From: Rubrivirga sp. | GTDB taxonomy: Bacteria > Bacteroidota > Rhodothermia > Rhodothermales > Rubricoccaceae | Assembly (NCBI GenBank): GCA_012269805.1 | Contig: JAAXJP010000215.1 | Coordinates: forward strand, 1 to 6,002 | DNA: 6,002 bases | Direction: 5' to 3' | In this document: positions 1-5,136 of the stretch, in pieces | How the letters are laid out: every line of letters begins with the position of its first letter | How positions within the stretch are numbered: position 1 is the first letter of the stretch | Made by a program: the position numbers and the translations under genes | The notes under the pieces: generated by a model | The model's database searches: none | Seen by the model: the letters and a program-made list of their open reading frames with translations, nothing else | What the model was told of the DNA's origin: nothing

Positions 1-142
1 CGACTCGCTCCCCGTCACGGCCGCCCGCTGGCCCGTCACGCCGGCGCCCGACTTTGCCGACTGGACGCCACCACCCGCTCCGACTCCATCAGAGTCCGAA
101 GGGGAGCCGTCCGGCCGTCCCTCCGATGAGGAGGACTCGTAG
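1..142 (+). CDS. 3' end of an unidentified protein (5' part lies outside the window)
   Basis: An open frame enters from the left edge (first complete codon at base 2) and ends at TAG 140-142, leaving 46 visible codons. Third positions are almost all G or C, as in the other genes here, and the residues run from DSLPVTAARWPVTPAPDF into a proline-rich stretch and a charged tail, ...GRPSDEEDS. This looks like a real, disordered acidic C-terminus. The other two + frames do not look better: frame 1 stops at 127-129 and reads as arginine-rich shadow sequence. The gene converges on the hydrolase gene, with 36 bases between the two stop codons. No domain is visible, so function cannot be assigned. A short spurious frame remains possible because the fragment is small. 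Confidence 0.6.
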   Translation, partial: DSLPVTAARWPVTPAPDFADWTPPPAPTPSESEGEPSGRPSDEEDS

Positions 143-178
143 CCAGTTTGGCCCGCTCTGGAACCGAGGTGGAGGGAG

Positions 179-874
179 TCAGCCGTCCAGGCGGTGGCTG
201 AGGAGCCAGTCGTAGACCTCGGGGTTGGCGTACGTCTCCGACCACGAGTCGTGGCCGGCGTCGGGGTAGACCGTGAACCGGACGTCGCCGCCCGCATTCC
301 GGAGGGCGCGGACCATCCCGACCGACATCTCGATGGGCACGACGGGGTCCATCGCCCCGTGGAACGCCCACACGGGCACGCCCGCGGCCGTCTCGAGGCC
401 GAGTGGGAGGCCGCCGCCGCAGATCGGGACGGCCGCCGCGAACCGCCCGGGCATCCTCTGGATCGCCTCCCACGTGCCGAAGCCGCCCATCGATAGGCCC
501 GTGAGGTAGACGCGGGCCGGGTCGATCCGGTACGTCGTGAGGGCGTCGTCGAGCGCCGCCGCGACGCGGCCGGGCGTCCACCGCTCGCCCGTTGGGACCT
601 GCGGCGAGACGATGACGAACGGGAGGTCGCGCCCGGCTCGCCGCTCCTTGACCGGCCCGTGGATGGTGACGGTCTCGAGGCTGTCGCCGCGCTCGCCGGC
701 CCCGTGGAGGAACAGGAGGAGCGGCCACGCGCGGTCGGGCTCGGCGTCGTAGCCGTCGGGCAGCGAGACGTGGGCCGTGCCGGCCGCCGTGTCGGTCCAG
801 CCGCCATCGTAGTCGAGCGTGGTCTGGGCGTGGGTGGCAGCGGTCATGAAGAGGGCGGCGAGGAGAGGTCGCAT
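179..874 (-). CDS. secreted alpha/beta-hydrolase (carboxylesterase / predicted peptidase type)
   Basis: A 231-residue serine hydrolase that probably acts outside the cytoplasm on ester or peptide bonds; the substrate is unknown. I start it at ATG 874-872 rather than at the in-frame start 50 codons upstream, because residues 1-16 then form a signal peptide (MRPLLAALFMTAATHA, then Q) with a likely cut after Ala16; the longer start would bury it and run into the divergent regulator. The alpha/beta-hydrolase signatures are in order: HGAGERG at 57-63 (oxyanion hole), GLSMGG at 126-131 with nucleophile Ser128, HGAMDPVVP with acid Asp176, and DAGHDSW with His208. The layout resembles the phospholipase/carboxylesterase group (PF02230-like) and the COG4099 'predicted peptidases', which are single-domain proteins of similar size. 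There is no lipobox, so it is probably soluble in the periplasm or exported. It is divergent from the MerR regulator, with 97 bp between starts, and so may be regulated by it. No Shine-Dalgarno is seen. Confidence 0.87.
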   Translation of the reverse strand: MRPLLAALFMTAATHAQTTLDYDGGWTDTAAGTAHVSLPDGYDAEPDRAWPLLLFLHGAGERGDSLETVTIHGPVKERRAGRDLPFVIVSPQVPTGERWTPGRVAAALDDALTTYRIDPARVYLTGLSMGGFGTWEAIQRMPGRFAAAVPICGGGLPLGLETAAGVPVWAFHGAMDPVVPIEMSVGMVRALRNAGGDVRFTVYPDAGHDSWSETYANPEVYDWLLSHRLDG

Positions 875-900
875 GAGCGGGTCCGTGCGGAGACCTCGTG

Positions 901-908
901 AAGGTACG
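901..908 (-). promoter_or_regulatory. candidate -10 element of the hydrolase gene
   Basis: Read on the minus strand, this is CGTACCTTC (centred on TACCTT), 32 bases upstream of the hydrolase ATG. It carries the same CGTAC core as the motif found 26-28 bases before the three + strand genes and fits the TAnnTT part of the Bacteroidota -7 element. No convincing -35 is visible; the position where it would lie overlaps the palindrome at 923-939, which would fit control by the divergent regulator. Confidence 0.35.
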
Positions 909-917
909 CGGCGCCCC

Positions 918-949
918 TTGCTCCTCACGCCGCGTGAGGTCCGTACGCT
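918..949 (+). promoter_or_regulatory. candidate MerR-type promoter of the regulator gene
   Basis: A TTGCTC (918-923) and a TACGCT (944-949) are 20 bp apart, with a palindrome filling most of the spacer. Overlong 19-20 bp spacers holding the operator are the hallmark of MerR-family-activated promoters. Transcription would start about 15 bases before the ATG at 972, giving a short leader with no Shine-Dalgarno. The hexamers are only partial matches to consensus, so this is an inference from the arrangement. Confidence 0.5.
923..939. promoter_or_regulatory. 17-bp perfect palindrome, probable operator for the MerR/TipA-like regulator
   Basis: CCTCACGC-C-GCGTGAGG has 8-bp arms around a single central base. 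It sits between the divergent hydrolase and regulator genes, inside the unusually long spacer of the regulator's candidate promoter. MerR proteins bind as dimers to such dyads and untwist the promoter. Tip-type regulators are known to activate their own promoters. The same site could also control the hydrolase. Confidence 0.55.
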
Positions 950-971
950 CCCGTCCACACCCCCCGAGCCC

Positions 972-1727
972 ATGTCCGAGATCCCGCTCCGCGTCGGCGA
1001 GCTGGCGGCGCGCGCCGGCGTCACCGTCCGCGCGCTCCACCACTACGAGGAGGTCGGCCTCCTCTCGCCGTCGCGGACCGCCGCCGGCCACCGGCGCTAC
1101 GACGCCGCCGACGTCGAGCGGCTCCAGCAGATCACGTCCCTGCGGGCGCTCGGCCTGGGCCTCGACGGCGTCCGCGCCGCCCTCGACGCACCGGACTTCG
1201 ACCCGGCCGCCGTCGTGGAGCGGCACCGCGCCGCGCTCGACGCCGAGGCCGCCCGCCTCGGCGCGCTCGCCGCCCGCCTCGACGCCCTCGGGAGGCTCCT
1301 CCGCCAGCGCGCCCTTACCGGCGCCCCCGTCGATCCCGACGCCTTCCTCACCCTCACCAAAGCCATGACCGACGTCGAAACGCACTACACCCCCGAGCAA
1401 CTCCAGCAGCTCGCCGATCGCCGCGAGGCCCTCGGCGCGGACGCCATCCGTGCCGTCGAGGCCGAGTGGCCGCGCCTGTTCGAGGCCCTCGGAAAAGAGA
1501 TGGACGCCGGCACCGACCCTGCCGCCCCGGCCGTCCAGCGACTGGTCGACCGCTGGGACGAGCTCGTCGGGATGTTCACCGGCGGCGACCCCGGCATCCG
1601 CCGGTCGCTGGGCACCGCCGTCGAGGCCAACCGCGACGGGATGTCGCAGATGATGGGCCTCGACCCGGACCGGATGCAGGCGCTCTTCGCCTACGCCCAG
1701 GACGCCCGCGACGCGCGCGAGGGCTGA
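972..1727 (+). CDS. MerR-family transcriptional regulator with TipAS-like ligand-binding domain
   Basis: A 251-residue cytoplasmic DNA-binding regulator. Residues 6-54 are a canonical MerR winged helix (RVGELAARAGVTVRALHHYE, then EVGLLSPSRTAAGHRRYD), followed by the ...LGLGLDGVRAAL helix and a long heptad-like dimerisation helix at about 80-113. Residues about 138-251 (YTPEQLQQLADRREALG..., then the WPRLFEAL, MDAGTDP and RWDELVGMFTGGDPGI motifs) match the TipAS antibiotic-recognition domain (PF07739), an all-helical domain that traps bulky drugs such as thiopeptides in TipA and other amphiphilic molecules in relatives. The start is ATG 972, which places the HTH right after a five-residue lead; an in-frame start 51 codons upstream would overlap the hydrolase gene. 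The protein has no cysteine, so metal or redox sensing, or covalent drug capture as in TipA, is unlikely. Family members usually activate their own promoter and a neighbour; here the divergent hydrolase is the obvious candidate. The true ligand is unknown. Confidence 0.95.
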   Translation: MSEIPLRVGELAARAGVTVRALHHYEEVGLLSPSRTAAGHRRYDAADVERLQQITSLRALGLGLDGVRAALDAPDFDPAAVVERHRAALDAEAARLGALAARLDALGRLLRQRALTGAPVDPDAFLTLTKAMTDVETHYTPEQLQQLADRREALGADAIRAVEAEWPRLFEALGKEMDAGTDPAAPAVQRLVDRWDELVGMFTGGDPGIRRSLGTAVEANRDGMSQMMGLDPDRMQALFAYAQDARDAREG

Positions 1728-1750
1728 GCCGGAGGGCTGAGCCGGAGGGC
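1719..1750. repeat. 13-bp tandem repeat, about 2.5 copies, across the regulator's stop codon
   Basis: GAGGGCTGAGCCG is present at 1719-1731 and 1732-1744, followed by a partial copy, GAGGGC, at 1745-1750. The first copy contains the regulator's TGA (1725-1727). It looks like a recent slippage duplication in the convergent gap. Each copy also carries the small dyad GGCTGAGCC. Confidence 0.85.
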
Positions 1751-1759
1751 CCGGGCGCC

Positions 1760-2437
1760 TCACGCGGCCCGCCTCGGCGACACGGCCGAGGCGGGCGGGG
1801 TCCGCCGGTCGTCGGCGATCGCGAGGAGCCGGTCGAACTGGGCCTCCGAGATCTCCGGCGGCGTCCGCGTGTTGGGGACCGTGCCGAACAGGGCGAGCCA
1901 GTCGTCCTGGAGGATCGGCGGCGGGTCTTCAAGGTCGAGCACGCGCGTTTCGCAGGCCAGGACCACGCCGCAGTCGGCCGCGCGCTCGGCGCAGACGGCG
2001 TCCCAGTCGCCGTCGTGGACCTTCCCGTGGTGGAGCGTGAGCGGGACCGGCAGCGGCGGGTTGCCGTCGACGACGAGGTTGCCGGGCGGGCGCATCCCCC
2101 GCGCGGCGTACCACGCGGCCGCCCCGGCGTGGGTCTCGAACCGCTCGGCAATCTCGAGCACGGCCACCAGCCGCCAGTGCGCCGGCCGGCCCGGCACGCC
2201 GCCCCACCTCCCCTTGGTGGTCGTGAACACGACCGCGTCGCCGGGCCAGAGGCGCGGCACGAACCCGCGGCCTCGGCTCGACGACGTGAGCGCCGGCATC
2301 GGATGCTCGAAGTCGGGCTCGCGGCGGCTCATGCCGTTCGCGTAGGGCGGCAGCGCGTAGGCCTCGACCGCGCGGCGCCCGCCGAGCGTCTTGACGAGCG
2401 GCCAGTAGGAGCAGAGGTAGAAACGTCCGTCACTCAT
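1760..2437 (-). CDS. conserved protein of unknown function (RREPDFE / FGxVPxTxxPP family)
   Basis: A 225-residue protein that I cannot assign to a named family with certainty. Visible blocks are: FYLCSYWPLVKTL near the N-terminus; MSRREPDFE at 36-44; FVPRLWPGDAVVFTTTKG at 59-76; a strand-like HWRLVAVLEIAERFETH at 87-103; AAAWYAARG at 107-114; NPPLPVPLTLHHG at 126-138; and LALFGTVPNTRTPPEIS at 181-197. From memory, hypothetical proteins with RREPDFE, a GD-V-Y/F-T-K strand and FGRVPGTxNPP occur widely in bacteria. The GD-plus-hydrophobic strand and the following VAVLEI strand would fit a PUA/EVE/ASCH-like nucleic-acid-binding barrel, but that is speculation. There is no signal peptide or membrane segment. 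ATG 2437-2435 is used as the start and lacks a Shine-Dalgarno. The gene is convergent with the regulator and divergent from the lipid kinase. The last 12 or so residues (PPASAVSPRRAA) are encoded by a hairpin and may be dispensable. Codon use is normal for the window. Confidence 0.85.
   Translation of the reverse strand: MSDGRFYLCSYWPLVKTLGGRRAVEAYALPPYANGMSRREPDFEHPMPALTSSSRGRGFVPRLWPGDAVVFTTTKGRWGGVPGRPAHWRLVAVLEIAERFETHAGAAAWYAARGMRPPGNLVVDGNPPLPVPLTLHHGKVHDGDWDAVCAERAADCGVVLACETRVLDLEDPPPILQDDWLALFGTVPNTRTPPEISEAQFDRLLAIADDRRTPPASAVSPRRAA
1767..1796. terminator. strong 12-bp hairpin at the convergent gene ends
   Basis: GCCCGCCTCGGC (1767-1778) and GCCGAGGCGGGC (1785-1796) are perfect complements around a 6-base loop. 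The hairpin lies just inside the last codons of the unknown minus-strand gene and 40 bases past the regulator's stop, so it could end transcription from both sides. Neither strand has a T-run after it, so it is not a classical intrinsic terminator; a role in RNA 3'-end protection or factor-assisted stopping is possible. Confidence 0.6.
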
Positions 2438-2552
2438 GGCCGGAGGATCGGGACGGGCGTCGCCACCGTCGCGTCACCGGCGACGTAGACCGGCCCGCCG
2501 ATGGCACCGCCGGGGTCGACCGGCGTACAGGTCTGCCCCTGGCTTCCGTCCC
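2438..2552. promoter_or_regulatory. divergent intergenic region; candidate -10 of the lipid kinase at 2524-2531
   Basis: This 115-bp gap separates the start codons of the unknown gene and the lipid kinase. CGTACAGG (2524-2531) puts the T of TA 27 bases before the kinase ATG, the same spacing as the CGTAC motifs before the regulator and the 2TM gene. A small dyad CGCCGG-6-CCGGCG (2508-2525) lies beside it. No matching motif was found for the minus-strand gene; the nearest TA (2486-2487) is 50 bases from its ATG. Confidence 0.35.
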
Positions 2553-3473
2553 ATGCTCGTCCTCTACAACTCGAACGCCGGCAGCGCGGCGCAGGCCGAC
2601 GTCGACGCCCTCCGCACAGTCCCCGGCGTCGAGCTCGTCGACTGCCAAGACCCCGACGACACCATCGACGCGGCGGCCGAGGCGGCCCACGGCGGCGCCG
2701 ACCTCGTCGTGGCCGCGGGCGGCGACGGGACGGTCCACCTCGTCGCGAACGGCCTCATGCGCGCCGGGACGAAGGCCGACACGCGCCCGGCGCTTGGCGT
2801 GCTCCCCCTGGGGACGGGCAACGACCTCGCGCGGACGCTCGCGCTCCCGCTCAAGGCGACGCCCATCGAGGCCACCGACGCGCTCCGGCGGGCCGAACGC
2901 CGCTGCTTCGACCTCATCCGCGTCTCGCACGAGGGCGACGACGACCAGACCGACTACGCCATCAACGTCTGCGCGGGCGGGTTCTCCGGCGCCGTCGACG
3001 AGGTCTTGACCTCGGAACTCAAGCAGACGTGGGGGCCGCTGGCGTACCTCGTCGGTGCGGTCAAGGCCATGCCGGACCTCGACGAGTACGACACGCGGTT
3101 CGCCTGGGACGGCGGCCCGGCCGAGCGGATCGCGGCGTACAACGTGGTCGTGGCGAACGCGCGGACGGCCGGGGGGGGCAAGCCCGTCGCGCCACGCGCC
3201 AACCCCGAGGACGGCCTCCTCGACATCGTCGTGGTCCGTGCGCAGGCGGACATCGGGCGCCTCACGGCCCGTGTCCTCGCCGGCGACTACCTCGACGACG
3301 AAGACATCGTGTTCAACCGGGTCTCCGAGCTCCACATCGAGTCGACGCCCGGCATGTGGTTCAACGTCGACGGCGAGCTCCGGACGAACGTGCCGGTCAC
3401 GTTCAAGGCCGTGCCCCAGGCGCTCCGGGTGTGCGTCGGGCCGAGCTACGCGGCCGAGGTGCCGGCCCCGTAG
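2553..3473 (+). CDS. diacylglycerol kinase catalytic-domain protein (YegS/DgkB-type lipid kinase)
   Basis: A 306-residue soluble lipid kinase that would transfer phosphate from ATP to diacylglycerol or a related lipid at the inner face of the membrane, recycling it to phosphatidic acid. Family signatures are intact and in order: the opening strand LVLYNSNAGS (2-11); GGDGT at 56-60 (nucleotide-binding loop); LPLGTGNDLART at 84-95; a second-domain motif ANPEDGLLDIVVV at 217-229; and the C-terminal FNVDGE at 270-275 with the P-V-T-F-K-A-V-P-Q-A-L-R-V ending typical of the family. Length is normal (about 300). ATG 2553 places the first beta strand at residue 2; an in-frame upstream ATG (2436) would add an arginine-rich tail of 39 residues overlapping the divergent gene, so I reject it. 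A run of eight G (3171-3178) encodes Gly207-209 and could cause slippage. A 2TM membrane protein follows 56 bp downstream. Whether the substrate is diacylglycerol, sphingosine-like lipid or another polyol lipid cannot be told from sequence. Confidence 0.95.
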   Translation: MLVLYNSNAGSAAQADVDALRTVPGVELVDCQDPDDTIDAAAEAAHGGADLVVAAGGDGTVHLVANGLMRAGTKADTRPALGVLPLGTGNDLARTLALPLKATPIEATDALRRAERRCFDLIRVSHEGDDDQTDYAINVCAGGFSGAVDEVLTSELKQTWGPLAYLVGAVKAMPDLDEYDTRFAWDGGPAERIAAYNVVVANARTAGGGKPVAPRANPEDGLLDIVVVRAQADIGRLTARVLAGDYLDDEDIVFNRVSELHIESTPGMWFNVDGELRTNVPVTFKAVPQALRVCVGPSYAAEVPAP

Positions 3474-3501
3474 GAGGCTCTGGGGCGTCCTCCGAGCGCG
3501 T

Positions 3502-3514
3502 CGTACGTTCCCGT
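3502..3514 (+). promoter_or_regulatory. candidate -10 element of the 2TM-protein gene
   Basis: CGTACGTTCCCGT differs by one base from CGTACGCTCCCGT at 942-954 before the MerR regulator, and lies at almost the same distance from the ATG (26 against 28 bases from the T of TA). It lies in the 56-bp gap after the lipid kinase, so the 2TM gene may have its own start site in addition to read-through. No -35 hexamer is recognisable. Confidence 0.45.
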
Positions 3515-3529
3515 GTCTCTACGCACGAT

Positions 3530-4015
3530 ATGTCGCCGTCCGACGCCCGCGCGCAGGCCGAGGCCGAGTCCCGGTTCTTCGCCCACCTCGCCGCCTTCGC
3601 CGTCGGGACGGCGGCCCTGCTCGGCGTGAACCTCGCACTCGGGGGGGGCCTGTGGGCCGCGTGGGTCGGCGTCGGGTGGCTGCTGGTGCTGACGAGCCAC
3701 GCGGTGGCCGTATTCGGGCACGTCCTCGGGACGGAGTGGGTCGAGCGCCGGGCCGCGGCGCTGCGCGGGGCCGCGACCGGCGGGGCGCTCGACGCCCTCG
3801 AGCACCGGCTGGCCGTCGTCGAGCACGCCGTCGGCCCGAGCCCCGCTGCCGAGCTCGCGGACCCGTTCGACCTCGACGCCGCGCAGGCGGTCGGGCGGCC
3901 GGTCCCGCCCGAGTGGGCCGGCACCCCGCGCGACGCGGCGTTCGAGGACGACCCGCTCGCGGCGGCGCGAACGCCCGTCGACACGCCGAGGCTGGGTGGG
4001 CCCGCCTCGGGCTAG
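3530..4015 (+). CDS. 2TM domain-containing small membrane protein
   Basis: A 161-residue inner-membrane protein starting at ATG 3530. Residues about 14-75 match the 2TM domain (PF13239): a charged lead with RFFAHLAAF, helix one at about 17-37, a short GGGLW turn, helix two at about 42-63 (W-V-G-V-G-W-L-L-V-L-T-S-H-A-V-A-V-F-G) and the closing GTEWVERRAA. The paired H/F/W positions are the recognisable family pattern, common in Bacteroidota and their relatives, alone or attached to LytTR or kinase modules. The remainder (80-161) is a soluble tail: an amphipathic segment LDALEHRLAVVEHAV (88-102), then a disordered acidic, proline-rich region. Both ends of the membrane unit are predicted cytoplasmic. 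The molecular role is unknown. The gene follows the lipid kinase on the same strand and has its own possible promoter. An eight-G run (3641-3648) encodes Gly38-40 between the helices. No Shine-Dalgarno is seen. Confidence 0.88.
   Translation: MSPSDARAQAEAESRFFAHLAAFAVGTAALLGVNLALGGGLWAAWVGVGWLLVLTSHAVAVFGHVLGTEWVERRAAALRGAATGGALDALEHRLAVVEHAVGPSPAAELADPFDLDAAQAVGRPVPPEWAGTPRDAAFEDDPLAAARTPVDTPRLGGPASG
3986..4010. terminator. hairpin at the convergent ends of the 2TM and methyltransferase genes
   Basis: CCGAGGC (3986-3992) pairs with GCCTCGG (4004-4010), with two further inner pairs after one mismatch and a 5-base loop. It overlaps the last codons of the 2TM gene (TAG 4013-4015) and lies about 25 bases past the methyltransferase stop. 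It shares the 12-mer GGCCCGCCTCGG with the hairpin at 1767-1796. No T-run follows on either strand. Confidence 0.45.
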
Positions 4016-4034
4016 CGCTCGACCGGGAGGGCCG

Positions 4035-5006
4035 CTACTTGTTGTCGACGGTGCTCCCGCGCTTGGCGATCTTGGCCACGTAGAACCCCTCGAACACGTC
4101 GTTCGGGAGCACGCGGCGCGTCAGTTCGAGCGCCTGCGGGAAGTCGCGCCCGCCCCACTCCGTGAGGCCGGCCGTGACCTGCGCGGCCACCGGCCCGGAC
4201 GTCGGGAGGCCCGCGTCGACGATCTCGATCTTGTCGCCGAACGTGCCGAGCATCTTGGCGACGACGGCCTCGTTCTCCTCCGGCGCGAAGGTGCACGTCG
4301 AGTAGAGGAGCGTCCCGCCGGGCTTGAGCGCCTGGATGCCGGCCCAGAGGAGCTTGACCTGCTTCGACCGCATCTCGCGGATCTTGCGCGGGCTCCAGTA
4401 CTGCGTCGTCTCCGGCTCGTGCGTCCGGAAGCGGCCCTCCGTCGAGCACGGCGCGTCGACGAGGACGCGGTCGAACGACTCGGGCTCGCGGCGCCAGTAG
4501 ACGGCCCCGTTGCCCATCCACGGGAGGACGTTCGTGGCGCCCTGGCGGTAGACGTTCGCCTTCAGCTTGTAGAACCGCGGTCGGGCCTTCTCGACGGCCG
4601 TCACCTCGCCCTCCTTGCCGACCATCATCGAGATCTGGCCGGTCTTGGACCCGGGCGCGGCGCAGAGGTCGAGCACCCGGTCGCCCTCCCGCGGGGCCAG
4701 CGCGATCGGCGCGAGCTGCGACGAGATGTTCTGGATGTAGATGTGGCCGTCGGCGTAGGGCCGCGAGGCCAGCAACGCCGGACGCCCGTCGGCCGGAACG
4801 ACGTAGGCGCCGGGGACGCCCTCGACGGCCTCCAGCGGCACGTCCTCGTCCTCCAGCACGGAGATCACCTCGTCCTCGTCGCGGAGCATCGTGTTGACGC
4901 GGAAGCCGGTCGCGGGCGGCTCTTCGAACGACGCGAGGACGGCGTCGAACCGGTCTGCGGGGACGATCTCGCGGAGTCGGTCGACGAACGGATCGGGGAG
5001 CGGCAC
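4035..5006 (-). CDS. NOL1/NOP2/Sun-family RNA (cytosine-5) methyltransferase, compact form
   Basis: A 323-residue SAM-dependent enzyme that methylates C5 of a cytidine in rRNA or tRNA. The Rossmann core is complete: IQNISSQLAP (91-100) leading in; motif I DLCAAPGSKTGQ (113-124) binding SAM; motif IV VDAPCSTEGRFR (183-194) with release cysteine Cys187; motif VI LLYSTCTFAPEENE (233-246) with catalytic Cys238; and the closing RVLPNDVFEGFYVAKI (298-313). It resembles TIGR00446-type enzymes and the catalytic half of RsmF. At 323 residues it lacks the C-terminal RNA-binding part of E. coli RsmF (about 480 residues) and the NusB-like N-terminus of RsmB, so the target base cannot be named. Translation starts at GTG 5006-5004 and gives FRVNTM at 35-40, the usual N-terminal landmark; no in-frame ATG is present just upstream. 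Endonuclease V lies 130 bp upstream on the same strand, so they may be cotranscribed, but a promoter-like motif also lies in the gap. Confidence 0.95.
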   Translation of the reverse strand: MPLPDPFVDRLREIVPADRFDAVLASFEEPPATGFRVNTMLRDEDEVISVLEDEDVPLEAVEGVPGAYVVPADGRPALLASRPYADGHIYIQNISSQLAPIALAPREGDRVLDLCAAPGSKTGQISMMVGKEGEVTAVEKARPRFYKLKANVYRQGATNVLPWMGNGAVYWRREPESFDRVLVDAPCSTEGRFRTHEPETTQYWSPRKIREMRSKQVKLLWAGIQALKPGGTLLYSTCTFAPEENEAVVAKMLGTFGDKIEIVDAGLPTSGPVAAQVTAGLTEWGGRDFPQALELTRRVLPNDVFEGFYVAKIAKRGSTVDNK

Positions 5007-5020
5007 GAGCAGAAGGGGAT

Positions 5021-5034
5021 GGATGGGAGCGCAG
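5021..5034 (-). promoter_or_regulatory. candidate -10 element of the methyltransferase gene
   Basis: On the minus strand this reads CTGCGCTCCCATCC, which aligns with TACGCTCCCGTCC before the MerR regulator with TA replaced by TG. The T is 27 bases before the GTG start, within the 26-28 base spacing seen in front of the other genes. It could be a weaker version of the same promoter core. Confidence 0.3.
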
Positions 5035-5095
5035 TTTCCCAGGATCGCCGGGCCCCGCCCTCGAAACCGGGAAAACGGGAAGGAGACGGGGGCAC

Positions 5096-5130
5096 CCGGG
5101 CCGCCCTGGGGCCGAGGCGGAGCCGCCCGG
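5096..5130. terminator. possible GC stem-loop downstream of endonuclease V
   Basis: CCGGG (5096-5100) can pair with CCCGG (5126-5130), and CCGCC (5101-5105) with GGCGG (5116-5120), leaving a five-base bulge. It begins six bases after the nfi stop on the minus strand and contains CCGAGGCGG, the core shared with the other gene-end hairpins. The minus strand runs on to a TTTT at 5072-5075, about 20 bases further. It may be a weak terminator or an RNA stabiliser. Confidence 0.3.
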
Positions 5131-5136
5131 CGTGCG

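Noticed and set aside
36..1763. A 575-codon open frame on the minus strand across the hydrolase and the regulator
   Set aside because: It is antisense or out of frame to two genes with clear domains, and its residues (long Arg, Gly and Ala runs) are typical of GC-rich shadow frames.
1466..2488. A 340-codon + strand frame overlapping the regulator and the unknown gene
   Set aside because: Arginine-rich shadow; it crosses two well-supported genes and the convergent hairpin.
2508..2525. Dyad CGCCGG-GGTCGA-CCGGCG before the lipid kinase as an operator
   Set aside because: A 6-bp arm is common by chance at this composition, and no regulator is encoded nearby except the MerR, whose own dyad is unrelated.
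2501..3529. Upstream extension of the 2TM frame through the lipid kinase gene
   Set aside because: Open only because stops are rare at this GC; the residues before ATG 3530 are Arg/Pro shadow sequence of the kinase gene.
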